The notes under the pieces: generated by a model | What the model saw: only the letters and a program-made list of their open reading frames with translations | The model's database searches: none | Told to the model about the DNA's origin: nothing | NCBI RefSeq assembly: GCF_051014445.1 | Contig: NC_135136.1 | Coordinates: 27,856,001-27,920,000 of the forward strand | DNA: 64,000 bases | Reading direction: 5' to 3' | DNA from: Colletes latitarsis | Lineage: Eukaryota > Arthropoda > Insecta > Hymenoptera > Colletidae | In this document: positions 24,258-35,716 of the stretch, piece after piece | Position numbering within the stretch: the first letter of the stretch is position 1 | How the letters are laid out: each line of letters begins with the position of its first letter | Made by a program: the position numbers and the translations under genes

Positions 24258-26896
24258 ATCAAATGAAACGCGACCACCCATCCGTTCGCCCAGTTTCTTC
24301 TGACAATTTGCGCGGCCTGTGGCACGGACGGATACCAAGAGGGGTGTGTGACATCGCGATGGGGTGCAAATAAGCGCAAAATGACTGTCGACAGCTGGCC
24401 ATATTGGCGTAAAATTGAAAAACGTCGAGCGATACGCGAAGTACGTCGCCCATCATCTTGGAATTCATATCCCGCAAATCTTTGTTCCGCATTTATACTT
24501 TCCGATCTCTCTGGCCTACTGTTGAAGCGTTCTTCTATTTAGATACAAAAAATTGTGATCCGTATGGTCAAACTTTTATAAAAACTTGTTATTCTTAGTG
24601 ATTAAAATTATCTGTAAAAGGAACACGTGAAATATATGATAAAAAATGTTAAATATACACGTTTACATGGTCTTTTTTACAAGTTAATTCTTCTTGCCTA
24701 ACTTTTTTAATGAAAAACATATCCATTTAATATATAAAAATAAAAAGAAATCCTGAAAAAATAGATGAATACACACACTTAAGAATGAAAAAAACAAAAC
24801 TAAATTACAGAATAAATACCTTAAAAGACTGAACTATTTCATATTGTGGTCCGTGTCGGACAATAATATTTCTTGTTAACTGCACATGTTGATTAGTATT
24901 AGTCAAACGGTGTATTAAACAAGTTTAATCGAATATTGAATTGAGTTGATAAGGAATAAACGGTTGATTAAATCAGTGTTGGTGTGGTTGACATAACAAA
25001 TGTTTATCTCAGATATTATTAATCCCAAATAGATAACATAACGTACATACGTGTATATCGAAAGGATAGCGCGCGAGATACGAGAAGAAACACGTATGTT
25101 CAAGTGGAACAAACATCGTTCCAAATGGAAAAGTGAATCGAATATGTGCTAAATATAAAAATAATGCTTCAATCATAAAATTATAGTTCTACGTCAAAAA
25201 ATTATGTAGTAGACGTTGCTACCCACATTTTAACACCTTTCCTGTGTAATAACTCTTTTAAAAATTAAAATTATATAGCTTCATCGCAATAGTTGAGATT
25301 AAAATTTACATTATGCTCGGGGGCTAATTTAATAGGCCCATACACAAATGAAAAATAATTTTATTTCGACGAAGAATTGTCAAGAAAAACACTAGTTATA
25401 GATTACAAAGAATCCTAAAAACATAAAATCGTAAAAGAAATCTATGCGTCCCTTATTATAAAAATATCAATACACGAAACGCGAAACAAACTCCTGGAAA
25501 GTATCGAGAGAGCGAAATAATTGAGTTGTTTGTCTCGAAGGATCGAAAGCCCAGAATACATGATAATCAACTGTAGAAGGTCGACAGGAAGACAGTTGAT
25601 ATTTTCACCGATGCAGGCGTATAGTGTGCCGGAAAATAATGGATGAAAAGCCGGAGAACCGCCCCATCGGTCGACAGATAAGCGGAGGAAGCGACGAGGG
25701 AATAAACGAAAGTAACAACGAACGTAGTACTAAAAGAATATGAACCCGACAGCTTATAAGACGGCGAATCTGTGTAGAGGGTGAACGGAAGTTAAGAGGG
25801 TAAAAAGGACTAGGTTCGGTGGCTTCCAGAAGGGAGACGAAGCTGGTACAAAGAGAAGACGTAAGAGAAACACGAGGAAAAGAGGTCGGGAGCCATGCAG
25901 CGTGCACTGGAAAATTGAAAGTGTGAGTCGGAGGAAGTTTCATTATCAACAGAGGGTGTCGCCCTGTACGCGTCCGAGACTTGCCAACTTTTAAATTGCG
26001 TTTCGGCGGGAAAGTGGCGTTAAGGGGGTAGTCAAGCCTTAAAATCTTCAAAAAGAAAACCTTGTTTAAGATTTTTACATATTCCAATAGCTTACGAGTT
26101 TTCGCTGTACGTCCAGCTCCGATCTATTCAAAAATAATATAATAGATGAAGATTAAATTATAACAACGTGAAATGTTCGTTTTTTTAAGTAAACACGCCT
26201 CTATTTTTTACTAGAACAATTTTATCAACCTTCGGTGATGACTACAGGTTTAATTGGACCGTGTTCTTATTTTGAACCAATATATTTACTAACAAGGAAT
26301 TGTAATCGATGATACAATCGCGGAGATTCTTTTTTTACAAAAGTGCAATTAATAGTCGATCTGGTCATGAGAACTCAGCAAAGATGAGGAAAAAGAAAGA
26401 AGAAAAATAAGGGAAAGAGAATGAAGAAAACTGTATATAGTAAAACTGATATTATCCTTGTATATAATTGCTTCTTTCGAGATAAAGGGAAAGGGATGAG
26501 AAGCTCCATCGATTTGAATTATTGTTCAAATTGTGTACAAACAAGTTGTTACGTCCTTCGACTTTGAGTACTAGAATTTAAATCAGTCTCTGTTATAGAT
26601 ATTATATCGTTGATACTAGCAGCGATAAACCGATCTGCTTTGTTTCACGTCCTTCGTTAATCGGTAAACAAGTCACCGTGTAAGTTTAAGAGACAACTAA
26701 ATCGCACGTGGTGCTAGGATATCCTTGACGTCCAAGTTTTAAAGGGATAATTAACGGCGTGTTGACCCAACCTCAAGATAACACGTTCTGCTCGAGAGGC
26801 GAGGATTGAAATTGTTTACGCTGCGTTACTGAATAGAGCGAAACGTTTTGGTTATTTATGATCGCGAACGATATTTGTATATTTTTGGTATTGCTT

Positions 26897-26932
26897 GACA
26901 GCGTGTGCTATTGTTAAATGACACACGCTGTC
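26897..26932. repeat. Perfect 11-bp hairpin
   Basis: GACAGCGTGTG (26897-26907) pairs exactly with CACACGCTGTC (26922-26932) around a 14-nt AT-rich loop. It lies in AT-rich DNA with no nearby feature. It is shorter than an animal pre-miRNA stem. Possible cruciform, small RNA hairpin or relic of an inverted-repeat element. Confidence 0.7.
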
Positions 26933-27099
26933 TGATGATTTTACAGTATTTTAAATGAGAGACACGAAGCTGAGCTAGTTAGTATGGGACTTACATTTAC
27001 ATATTCTAATACTAATAGTTTCAAAATTACCGTATTTTGTCCCATGTTTGCTAGACTCGTTATTAAGGTTTATTTAGCAGATCCTGCTTTAAAAATACT

Positions 27100-27393
27100 T
27101 TATAAAAATAATTTTTCCAGAACTATTTGAAATTTTTTAATTTTGTCGAAAAATTTCACATCTTCTCGAATTTTTTTCTTAAAAGTAGGTAGCATTTCGA
27201 GGTTATGTCTATTCACCAAAAATACTTATAATTGATCCCCGCAAACAAAAATAATTTTTTCAGAATGATTTGAAATTTTCTAATAACTTTTTAATGATGC
27301 CTCAGTCAAGAAATTGATATTCTTGATTTTCGTCTTATTTTGGCCTCTAGAGTCTCCCATTAAAATTTTTCCCAGGGATGGCCGAACACCCTG
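27100..27393. mobile_element. Main TIR family, left half missing
   Basis: Starts abruptly inside an internal unit (AAATAATTTTTCCAGAAC), passes through one further unit (CGAATTTTTTTCTTAAAAG...CACCAAAAATAC) and ends with a complete right TIR (GGCCGAACACCCTG then TATA). There is no left TIR. The truncation point carries no target duplication. Confidence 0.82.
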
Positions 27394-28418
27394 TATATTT
27401 GAAGAAGAGAAAAAACAATTGATAAAATCTGGGTATATCGTTTGAAGAGGATCTAAAGCAACTGGAGCGAAGCGTTACTTTACATTTTTCATTTACCGAT
27501 CACTGATAACGGCATTAAATTTGTTTGTATAGTAGATTGAACAATACATAAATCTTTAAATCCCTATACTATTGTAGTCTAATAATTTCACCTCCCATGA
27601 CACGCATTGTCACTATTGGCCAATATCGGTTGCGTGACGTGTACTAGGAGGAACCAGTAGGTGGGGATTATGGGAGCGTCGAAAGTGTCCTGCTGACCAT
27701 CTTCTTGCGGACGCATGGTGTATGTATACATAATCTTGTTAACACTATAATGGGAAACTGTATGTCCCAACCATGAAATTATTATTAATATCGAATAACA
27801 CAAATAGTTTTCTACTTTACATTCTATTGATAATTAGGGCATAAACACTGTCTATGGGAATTGCAAACGAATCGGTAACAAAAATGAGTAGCGAATAGTG
27901 TCCGTAATATTCGGTATTAATACCGATAATGGAGGTTATATCGTAGAAAACTTCTTAACGGAAAAGCATTTTACCGGATTTCTTATGCCTCTATAACGAG
28001 TACTCGACATTATCCGAGTATAATTTTTTATCACCGCGCCAAGGCTGCAAAGAAGCTTTCTCCCTTCCTGGTTCGGAGCAGCTGGGAAATTTCATTATTG
28101 CCATGCATTTAATAGCAACCGAGTAACCTCGCTCCCGATAGAGACGAGCATCGATAAAGTAATTACTTAACGTGAATGTGTCGCGGCCCGACGAGGAAAT
28201 GGGAGCGTTATCGAGACGAAAAAAATAAACCCCACTTTGTCATGCTGTTACGTAATATCGCTGGAAATTAAATTACTCCCACTTCTACCAACGCGAAACA
28301 CATTCACCGAATAGAAGAATCTGCGTAGATTTTTTCGATTTTCGCTAACTACGAGCACTTTGCTAATAAATGGTTCCTTAACTCGTTGCAGCTCGGTAGT
28401 TTGACCATCTAGAAAATA
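27394..28418. other. Non-coding DNA, no gene seen
   Basis: No gene recognised. About 28030-28400 is slightly GC-richer and could be conserved non-coding sequence; nothing in the sequence itself proves this. Confidence 0.45.
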
Positions 28419-29595
28419 CAGGGTATTCGGCCAACCCTGGGAAAAATTTTAATGGGAGATTCTAGAGGTCAAAATAAGACGAAAATCAAGAGTACCAATT
28501 TGTTGATGGTGGCTTCGTTAAGAAGTTATTAACGTTTAAAGTTCCGCTAATACTGAATTTTTTTCTCGAAAGTGGGTAAAATTTCGGGAATATGTCTATT
28601 CACCGAAAATGATTATAATTGAAACTTATTATTAAACTTAATGATTAATTTGAAACTTTTCAATTTCGCCGAAAAATTTAGGCACCTACCCCCCCTGTCG
28701 ATTTTTCTTACAAATTCATTTTTGATTTTTAATAATTTTGCTCGACGTCCTACAGAAAAGTTGTCTAATACCTTTTTGTAGGTACTCATGAGCTCTACTT
28801 CAGAAAAAAATTTGATTGAAATATATTCACTATTGTAGAAATTATAGCTGTTTGAAAGTTGGACCATTTTTTTAGGGTTTTTCTCATTTTGCGGGGTCAA
28901 GAATCAACTTTTCGAATATTTTTGCGCTTTATACACATTCTCCACTAAAATACGCGTAGTTTGCTTTTTTAAACATTAAAATCGTCCAATCCGTGCAGAC
29001 GTTATGATGTTTTAAAGATTCGAATGAAATTTCCGAGGTACATTTCTAGCCTGGAATTATATTTTCATTTAGGAATTTTTTTCTCGAAAATGGTTACGAT
29101 TTCGGGGGTATGTCTATTGACCAAAAATTATTATAATTGGTCCCTGCAATCAAAAATAATTTTTTTAGGACGATTTAAAATTTTTTAATTTTGTTGAAAA
29201 ATTTCATACCTTCTCGAATTTTTTTCTCCAAACTGGGTAGGATTTCCGGGGTATATCTATTCATCAAAAATGATTATAATCGACCCTTGCAATCGGAAAT
29301 AATTTTTTTAGAACGATTTGAAAAATTTTTTTTTTCTCCGTGAAACACCATCTACCCGAATGTTTTCCTCGAAGGAGAGTAGGATTTCGGGGATATGTGT
29401 ATTCACCGAAAATGATTGTAATTGACCCCCGCAACCGAAAATAATTTTTCCAAAACGATTTGAAATTTTTTAATTTAATTGTTAATAACTTTTTAACGAA
29501 GCCTCCATCAACAAATTGGTATTCTTGATTTTCGTTTTATTTTGGCCTCTAGAATCTCCCATTAAAATTTTTCCCACGGGTGCCCGAACACCCTG
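28419..29595. mobile_element. Main TIR family, long copy (~1.18 kb)
   Basis: Left end CAGGGTATTCGGCCAACCCT after TA; right end CCCGAACACCCTG before TA. The interior has the shared unique block with the GTCCAATCCGTGCAGAC word in the same orientation as the 11.4-kb copy, and about four ~135-bp units. An open frame of 124 codons on the minus strand runs across the right TIR and flank, and is an accident of the repeat rather than a gene. Confidence 0.9.
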
Positions 29596-30189
29596 TACAT
29601 ATTTCAGCATTATCTTCGCTAACCATCGTTTTCTTTTTTCAAATTTAAAAAATGTAAACGCCCAGAAGAGGTATCTTAAGCTTGTAGAAATGTTTTTTGA
29701 ACTTGGGAATATAACATTCTTAAACAAAATTTTAAATGCTTTTTCAAATACTTTCAAACATTTGTAACTAAATTTAATAGAACAAATTTGGTGATAAGAA
29801 CATATTTTTAATTTTTTTGTACGTTGCAAACGAATTAACTGTGTTTTGTGTTGCAACTGTGTTATTTTAAAAAGACGTTTTCACGTTACAAAGAATACAC
29901 AACCCTGCGCACTCGGTGTCCATCTTTAAATGCAGCTAAAATTCCCTCGCAAACCTGTTGTATTAAAAATGAAACGACGTTTCGTACTGTTACGAAACCA
30001 AAGAAGTAGTAATAAATTCAAAGGGACGTGGAAAACGCATAAATGTAAACGTCGTGTGCATCTCGCGAACGTTTCCTTCACACTTTGGTGAATATTTACT
30101 ATTGTTAGTCTATCTTCCGTCTTTCATGATAAAATCTGTTACGAATTGTTCGAATATAAAAACTTTTTTAAGTTTACGAACTATAATCA
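29596..30189. other. AT-rich spacer, nothing recognised
   Basis: No gene, repeat or motif identified. Confidence 0.5.
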
Positions 30190-30990
30190 GCGAGCTTGAA
30201 AGGAACGATGGATTCAGCAAATTTGATCGAAGTGGATAGATCCGAGACGTGGTTCGACTAGAAAGGCAGCTCGGTTAAAAATACTGTTGAATGGAAAAGC
30301 TTTGTTCGGAAATATAATTTGGTTGAAAGTAAGGAACGATCAAAGGTACAGTTTTCAGCCGAAGGTTCAATCGAAGAGAATATTCAATGAAAGTTCAATT
30401 TATATTGCAGCTCGAAAATGTAATCAGAAATATAAAAACACAATTTGTGAGAAGATTAGCTGTATTATTCGATTATAATGTAAGTTGAAAAGCACAGTAG
30501 TCAAACAGAACGTTTTAATGAGTGCAAAATTTTCCTCTATCATTTTTTTTCTAGCTTCATTTACAATAAAATTATAACTCGTCCCAGTCTCTAGATCTGT
30601 AGAATTGACGTAGTTCTCAATATGTTCAATCAGAGGCCATGTTCAATCGAAAGTACAACACTGTCGCAAATATGTATAATATACTTCGAACAGAGAACAA
30701 GTCAATGTAAAACGCAGTTCGATCAGGACAATTCAGAGGCGTGGTTCATTCGGAGGCAAGGTTCACTCGGTGATACTGTTTGATCAGAAGCACTAGTTCG
30801 ATCGCGAATACACTTCGATCGGAGGTATGGGTCAACGAGAAGCGCGGTTCGATCAGAGTGACGATCCGTTGAGAGGCACAACTCAATCAGAAACAGGATT
30901 CGATAAGAGGTACGGATCAACGAAGACCGCAGTTCGATGGAACGTACGATTCGACTGTGTCACAGACATGATTTAATCAGATCCCCAAGC
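30190..30990. repeat. Degenerate ~20-bp minisatellite
   Basis: A GTTCGATCAGAGGCACG-like word recurs at roughly 15-27 bp intervals. The clearest part is 30716-30960 (GTTCGATCAG 30716, GTTCATTCGG 30743, GTTCACTCGG 30762, GTTTGATCAG 30777, GTTCGATCG 30796 and onward). Upstream, from about 30190, related words (GTTCGACTAG, GTTCAATCGAAG, GTTCAATT) are still seen but more degraded. The short frames on the minus strand repeat DRT/SDRT-like residues because of the period, not because of a gene. Confidence 0.65.
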
Positions 30991-31984
30991 CGATTGTACG
31001 ACTTAACCATTTCGTTCATGATCTTTTATTTCTTGAGATATGATTTTGATTCACTGAATCGTTTCAAATTTTTTGGATGCAAATTCCTGTATTGCTATCA
31101 ATCAAATATAACTTCGTCCATTTCTTGTACAGATTTTCATTCGCCACGATGGAAATCGTTAAAGAAAGAAGTATTTCGTCCAATTTGTCATTTGATATAT
31201 CCGCGAACAATACCTACGTACCTCACGCAAAGCCACGACTTGATTCTCAGACGTAAAACATTATCATCGACCCTTTGTCGCCGAACCTGAACGAATAAAA
31301 GAAGCTTGAGAGCATCGAGAAACGACGAGGAAGCAATTCGTCACGCACAGCGTGATGAGAAAGCACGAGACACGCCCCCGAAACGAGAAATACGACTTTG
31401 CCGCGCTTCTTCCACGATCGTTTCACAGTTGAACAATATGGACATCTTGGGACCATGTGCATCGGAGTGTAATTGGGGAACGTTGTAATCACTTGTATGA
31501 TCCGACTAGTTCGTGGCTATCGACGAATCTGGGATAGGGAGGGCGATTAAGTGGCAGTAAAAATTGCAATACCAACAGGTGTTTATGGTCGGTCAACCTG
31601 AAAGCAGACTGTCGGCGAATAGGAAGATGCGAAGTAAATAGTGCCCATCGCGATACCAGAAACGTTTACGATTAAAACATTTGTTTAATATGCAAAATTA
31701 TTTAAAGTAGAACCATTTTTCTATCGTTCCGTTACTCGAACACTTCACCTAACATCTTGTACAGTATTATTGTATTAAATTCAAAAGAGCTCCATTCCAT
31801 TTTGAAACTTAGAAAAAACCATCTATAAACTACCAATTACGACGATAAACAACTTGTCTCAACCGCAATTCGGTTATTCTCATAATCGAAATAGTGAATC
31901 CGACGGTATGCAACAGAACGATCATCTAGGACGTTCAACATTTTGATTAATATATTCGACGGATAGAGGATGAAAAGCCCTTTA
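30991..31984. other. Non-coding DNA, no gene seen
   Basis: A moderately GC-rich block at about 31240-31560 has short open frames on both strands and no motif. Nothing else recognised. Confidence 0.45.
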
Positions 31985-32095
31985 AAATCAAATTTGTTTC
32001 AAGTCGATAGCGTAATTAGTTCCGGAGATATAAGGTTTCGAAGTGTTTGTTTACTTTTCATTGTTGACATCGCAAGGTCATTGACCGCACGTACT
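31985..32095 (-). repeat. Inverted copy of a segment of the piggyBac-like element
   Basis: The reverse complement reads ACGTGCGGTCAATGACCTTG, then GTAAACAAACACTTCGAA, then CTTATATCTCCGGAACTAAT and GCTATCGAC. This is the same order as 16760-16875 (ACGTGCGGTCAACGACCTTG, GTAAACAAACGTTTCGAA, CTTATATCTCCGGAACTAGC, GTATCGAC). No TTAA-flanked end is obvious here, so it is a fragment or a shared sub-repeat. Confidence 0.7.
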
Positions 32096-32113
32096 GTAAA
32101 TTGTAAAAATTCT

Positions 32114-32496
32114 TGGAAATAAAAAATAAAAAATTACCCCTTCCTATAAATTACGATATTTTCAAAACGAAAAGTCGGATCAACACAAAACAAAAATCAT
32201 TTTTAAGGAGAAGCTTTCCCACTAATAATGATAACTCAAGTTATACAAAAAACATTAGTGGCTTCAGAACTGCACTCGTGTAAAATTTGTGTACTTTTAA
32301 TACGCCTTGCTAGGCGGATAGAGAGATAATGGAAATTGAGAAATTACACCTTCATTTAAACTACATTTCCAAAACGGAAGGTCGGCTCGACATAAAATAA
32401 AAATCATTTCAAAGAGGAAGCTCTGCTGCTTCTAATGATGGCTCAGTTATGCAAAAACCAATGTGTAATAAGTAATCATGTAAAAGTATACGTTGT
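32114..32496. repeat. Two-unit diverged tandem repeat, ~200 bp period
   Basis: Unit 1 (about 32114-32301) and unit 2 (about 32330-32496) share in order TGGAAAT, AAATTAC(A/C)CCTTC, CAAAACG(G/A)AA-GTCGG, CA(A/T)AA-(C/T)AAAAATCATTT, A-GAAGCT, TAATGAT(A/G)(A/G)CTCA, AGTTAT(A/G)CAAAAA and a CATGTAAAA-like end. The pair lies immediately next to the piggyBac-related fragment, so it may belong to the same old element. No coding potential. Confidence 0.65.
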
Positions 32497-33104
32497 TTCG
32501 TTCTTATAACGTATAGTATGTATAAAAATATTAAAAACAAACTGAAGTTTTCAAATTAATTGAATGGAGGAAATATACAAATGAAATACATATTTACATT
32601 TAAATTACTAATATAGATATGTTCATTTTCTAAGAAATTATTCCTACATATAAAAAGTAAGAATACTAATGATAAACTGATATTATTATATATTCTTGAA
32701 AATAAATATGCAGTTGTAAAAAGCAAGTTTTGACTGATTGTTATATAACATCGATATTTTCCTATTGCTAAGTTAATGAATCTATATGTTCATAAATGTA
32801 TTATTTAAATGCTGTTTTAAAAGAGGATTCTTTTATTTTCTACTAGAATAGTAAAATTATTAGGATTAGCTTGCGATCAAAAAAGAATAAATTACAACTC
32901 GTATTCAAACGCCTGTTCAGCAATCTCAGTTTATGATTTTGCAAGCAATAAAATGAGGTCTGCGATTTTCGAAAGCTTGATTTATGTCGTTATATTATAT
33001 CATAAAAATTCTGCAACATCGAACCGTTAAATGTCTAAAATATTCTCGATCTCGGTTTAACTGCCTAATTGATAATCATGTACCTTTTTTAACATATACT
33101 TATA
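32497..33104. other. AT-rich spacer, nothing recognised
   Basis: No gene, repeat or motif identified. Confidence 0.5.
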
Positions 33105-33476
33105 CAGAGTGTTCTTCCACCCCTGAGAAAAATTTTAATGGGAGATTCTAGGCCAAAATAAGACGAAAATCAAGAATACCAATTTGTTGATTGAGGCTTC
33201 ATTGAAAAGTTATAAACGTTTAAAGTTTCATCCGTACTGAATTTTTTTCTCGAAAATGCGCAAGATTTCGGGGGTATGTGTATTCACCAAAACTGATTGT
33301 AATTGTCCCTCGCAACCGAAAATAATTTTTCCAGAACGATTTGAAATTTTTGAATTTAATTGTTAATAACTTTTTAACGAAGCCTCCATTAACAAATTGG
33401 TATTCTTGATTTTCGTCTTATTTTGGCCTGTAGAATCCCCCATTAAAATTTTTCCCAGGGGTGGTCGAACACCCTG
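33105..33476. mobile_element. Main TIR family, compact copy (372 bp)
   Basis: Left end CAGAGTGTTCTTCCACCCCT, right end GGTGGTCGAACACCCTG, with TA (TATA) on both sides. Between the TIRs is a single internal unit (TTTTTTTCTCGAAAATGCGC ... AAATAATTTTTCCAGAACGA). This is a useful minimal reference for the family structure: TIR, one unit, TIR. Confidence 0.9.
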
Positions 33477-34256
33477 TATATACTTTCAGAAAATGCAAAA
33501 AAAGAACGATTAATTTTTATTGGATCTCTAAAATATAAACCCTCTATATAGTTCATTCTTTCTATTGTTTTGTTGTTTAGTTATTTCCAAAAGTAAGGAG
33601 CTGGAAATTATATGCAAATCGAAATGTAACGATCGGTAAAAGGAGTCGCGAGACACAGATTTCCGAGAGACATAAATCATTTCTGGTTTTCGCCAAACAG
33701 CCTCCGGAATATGCAAATAAGTTTACAGACAGCTAGTCCCCCGTTAAGAGAAATGAATTTCAAAATTTTCCACGAAATGAAACGGTCTCTCTCTCTCTGT
33801 CTATCCTCCTCTCTGTGTCTGTACACATCGTACAAGTATACTTTGTCCTTTCTCTCTCCTCAGTCGGGTTCAACTTTCCTCTCGAATAAGCTAGAGAGTT
33901 CCCTCTACGGGACGAAATACATAACTTGCTTATGTAAGTACGTACGTGAGTTTCCCTCGAGTGGTTATAAAATTGCATATTCATATTACACGACCGGCGC
34001 TTTTAGCACAATAATGAAATGGCGCGAATAAGATACCCCAAATAAGGCGAAAAGTGATAAACCGAATAACAGTATCTCGAGTCGACCATTTCTCTTTTCC
34101 ACAACGATGTCTCTATCGACACGAAACTCAGAACCTGATCAAACCATGGTAATACAGACTTTTCGTAGAATTTTTTTGGAAACTAAACAGAACTTCCACT
34201 AATAATTCAATTCATAACGACGTCTTTTCAAAATTTCTATCTCGAACGCTCCAATG
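33477..34256. other. Non-coding DNA with CT-rich tract
   Basis: A TC-rich low-complexity tract lies at about 33785-33870. No gene. The five bases CAATG at 34252-34256 are the left target duplication of the following element. Confidence 0.5.
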
Positions 34257-35716
34257 CACAGTGGTCCCAAAACGCAAAATCGTGGCCAAAACCCCAAAAA
34301 ATAATTTTTCGCTATGGAGGTTTGACCTGTCGGAATCGTTAGTTTAATGATGTCTCTTTTTGGTAGAGAAAATGAAATGAGTCATACTTTTATACCTGGA
34401 TGGCAATTGCAATCTAAACTTCGGTTTCGTTAGTCAGTCGTTTGTCGAAAGCGTAAGCGTCAGTACATACCGTAAAGTGAAAAGTGCACAAGTTTTTTTA
34501 GAAGACATCAATTTCAATTCTGCAAAATCGATGCTGTTCCTGGAAGTAAGTAGAACATTTCTGAGTATTAACATATTAAAAATTGTTATCTAGTAAGTTT
34601 GTAAACCAGTACATTTATTACTAAAAATAGAATGTAAAATTTCATGCATACATCGCAAACAAGTAAGCAAAAAGTTGCATATTCCACAATATCACGGTAC
34701 AATTCAACTTCAGGCTTGTATTTGATACTTTGATCTTATAGAATTTGCAAACATTAGTTGCCCGTTTTTGCCCGACTGATCGTACAACCCTATTTAATAA
34801 TACAGGTTGGCCGCGTTACTAAATCACGCGTTACTAAATCTTGAAACTAATGCATAAATAATTTTTTATTATTAAAAATTCTATATTTTTTAATGAACCA
34901 GTTGATCTCGTTCATTATTGACTATAAATCTGCATTAAACTAATTAGATGAAAAAATTTTATTTTAAAAACAATCAATAAAATTTGAGAATTCCTAACTA
35001 AAGCATTTTTTCGCATTTGTCATGTAAAAACATTAAGAATCAAAAACTATGAAGGCCCTGCTGCAAGCTGTAAATTGTGCCTTATACCTGCCTTATTTTA
35101 TAACAGACATGAAACATCTGTGCGGTATTAATCTTTCGTTTTCATTTAGATTTTTTACGTATACAAGGTGTTTGGCCACCCTTGGGAAAAATTTGAATGG
35201 GAGATTCTAGAGGCCAAAATAAAACGAAAATCAAGAGTATCAATTTCTTGACTGAGGCCTCATTAAAAAGTTATTAAAACATTTCAAATCATTCTGAAAA
35301 AATTATTTTTGGTTGCGGGGCTCAATTACAATTATTTTTGGTGAATACATATACCCCTGAAATCCTACCCACTTTCTAGAAAAAAATTCAGTACGGACGG
35401 TACTTTAAACGTTAGTAACTTTTTAACGAAGCCTCCATAAACAAATTAGTATTCTTGATTTTCGTTTTATTTGGCCTCTGGAATCTCCCATTAAAATTTT
35501 TCCTAGAGGTGGCCGAACACCCTGTATAGCAAACTGGTGATTCCTACATTTTTTTCGCATATATGTGAGCTATATTGGAGGCGCCATTTTGTTTTTTCTA
35601 ATTATGACTTTTGATTCGTAATCAGCGACTTTGAAAACCCCTACCTACAAATTTTTAGCTAAATTGAAGAACTCCTTCATATTTTGGCCAACTTTTCGGG
35701 ATTTGGGACCACTGTG
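34257..35716. mobile_element. Transib-like non-autonomous DNA element
   Basis: The element begins CACAGTGGTCCCAAA and ends TTTGGGACCACTGTG, exact inverse repeats of 15 bp. Further matching (GTGGCCAAAA against TTGGCCAAAA) lies inside. CAATG precedes (34252-34256) and follows (35717-35721) the element, a perfect 5-bp target duplication. Known: Transib transposons have CACWRTG-type termini, like the RAG recombination heptamer CACAGTG, and make 5-bp duplications. The length is 1460 bp, including a nested main-family copy at 35164-35524, so about 1.1 kb without it. No RAG1-like transposase frame is visible. A splice-donor-like GGAA|GTAAGT occurs near 34544. Confidence 0.75.
35164..35524. mobile_element. 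Main TIR family, compact copy nested in Transib-like element
   Basis: Left end CAAGGTGTTTGGCCACCCTT after TA; right end GGTGGCCGAACACCCTG before TA. One internal unit separates the TIRs. Because it lies wholly inside the Transib-like element, it is the younger insertion. Confidence 0.88.

Larger units (their letters stand above)
23516..27099. other. Non-coding DNA, no gene seen
   Basis: Mostly AT-rich. A CpG-richer block at about 23900-24540 holds the inverted E2F-like site listed separately. About 25600-26000 is purine-rich on the plus strand; its complement has the longest open frame of the window (160 codons) but no motif and a composition-driven look. A perfect 11-bp-stem hairpin lies at 26897-26932. 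Confidence 0.45.

Noticed and set aside
25605..26087. 160-codon open frame on the minus strand, the longest in the window
   Set aside because: The plus strand is purine-rich, which removes stops on the complement by composition. The translation is Ser/Pro/Leu/Arg-rich without any domain, membrane or signal pattern.
29482..29856. 124-codon open frame on the minus strand
   Set aside because: Runs across the right TIR of the 28.4-kb element and its flank; the same VGKILMGDS-type translation appears at other TIR copies, so it is a repeat artefact.
33785..33870. TC-rich tract as a regulatory element
   Set aside because: Simple low-complexity sequence; no evidence of function.
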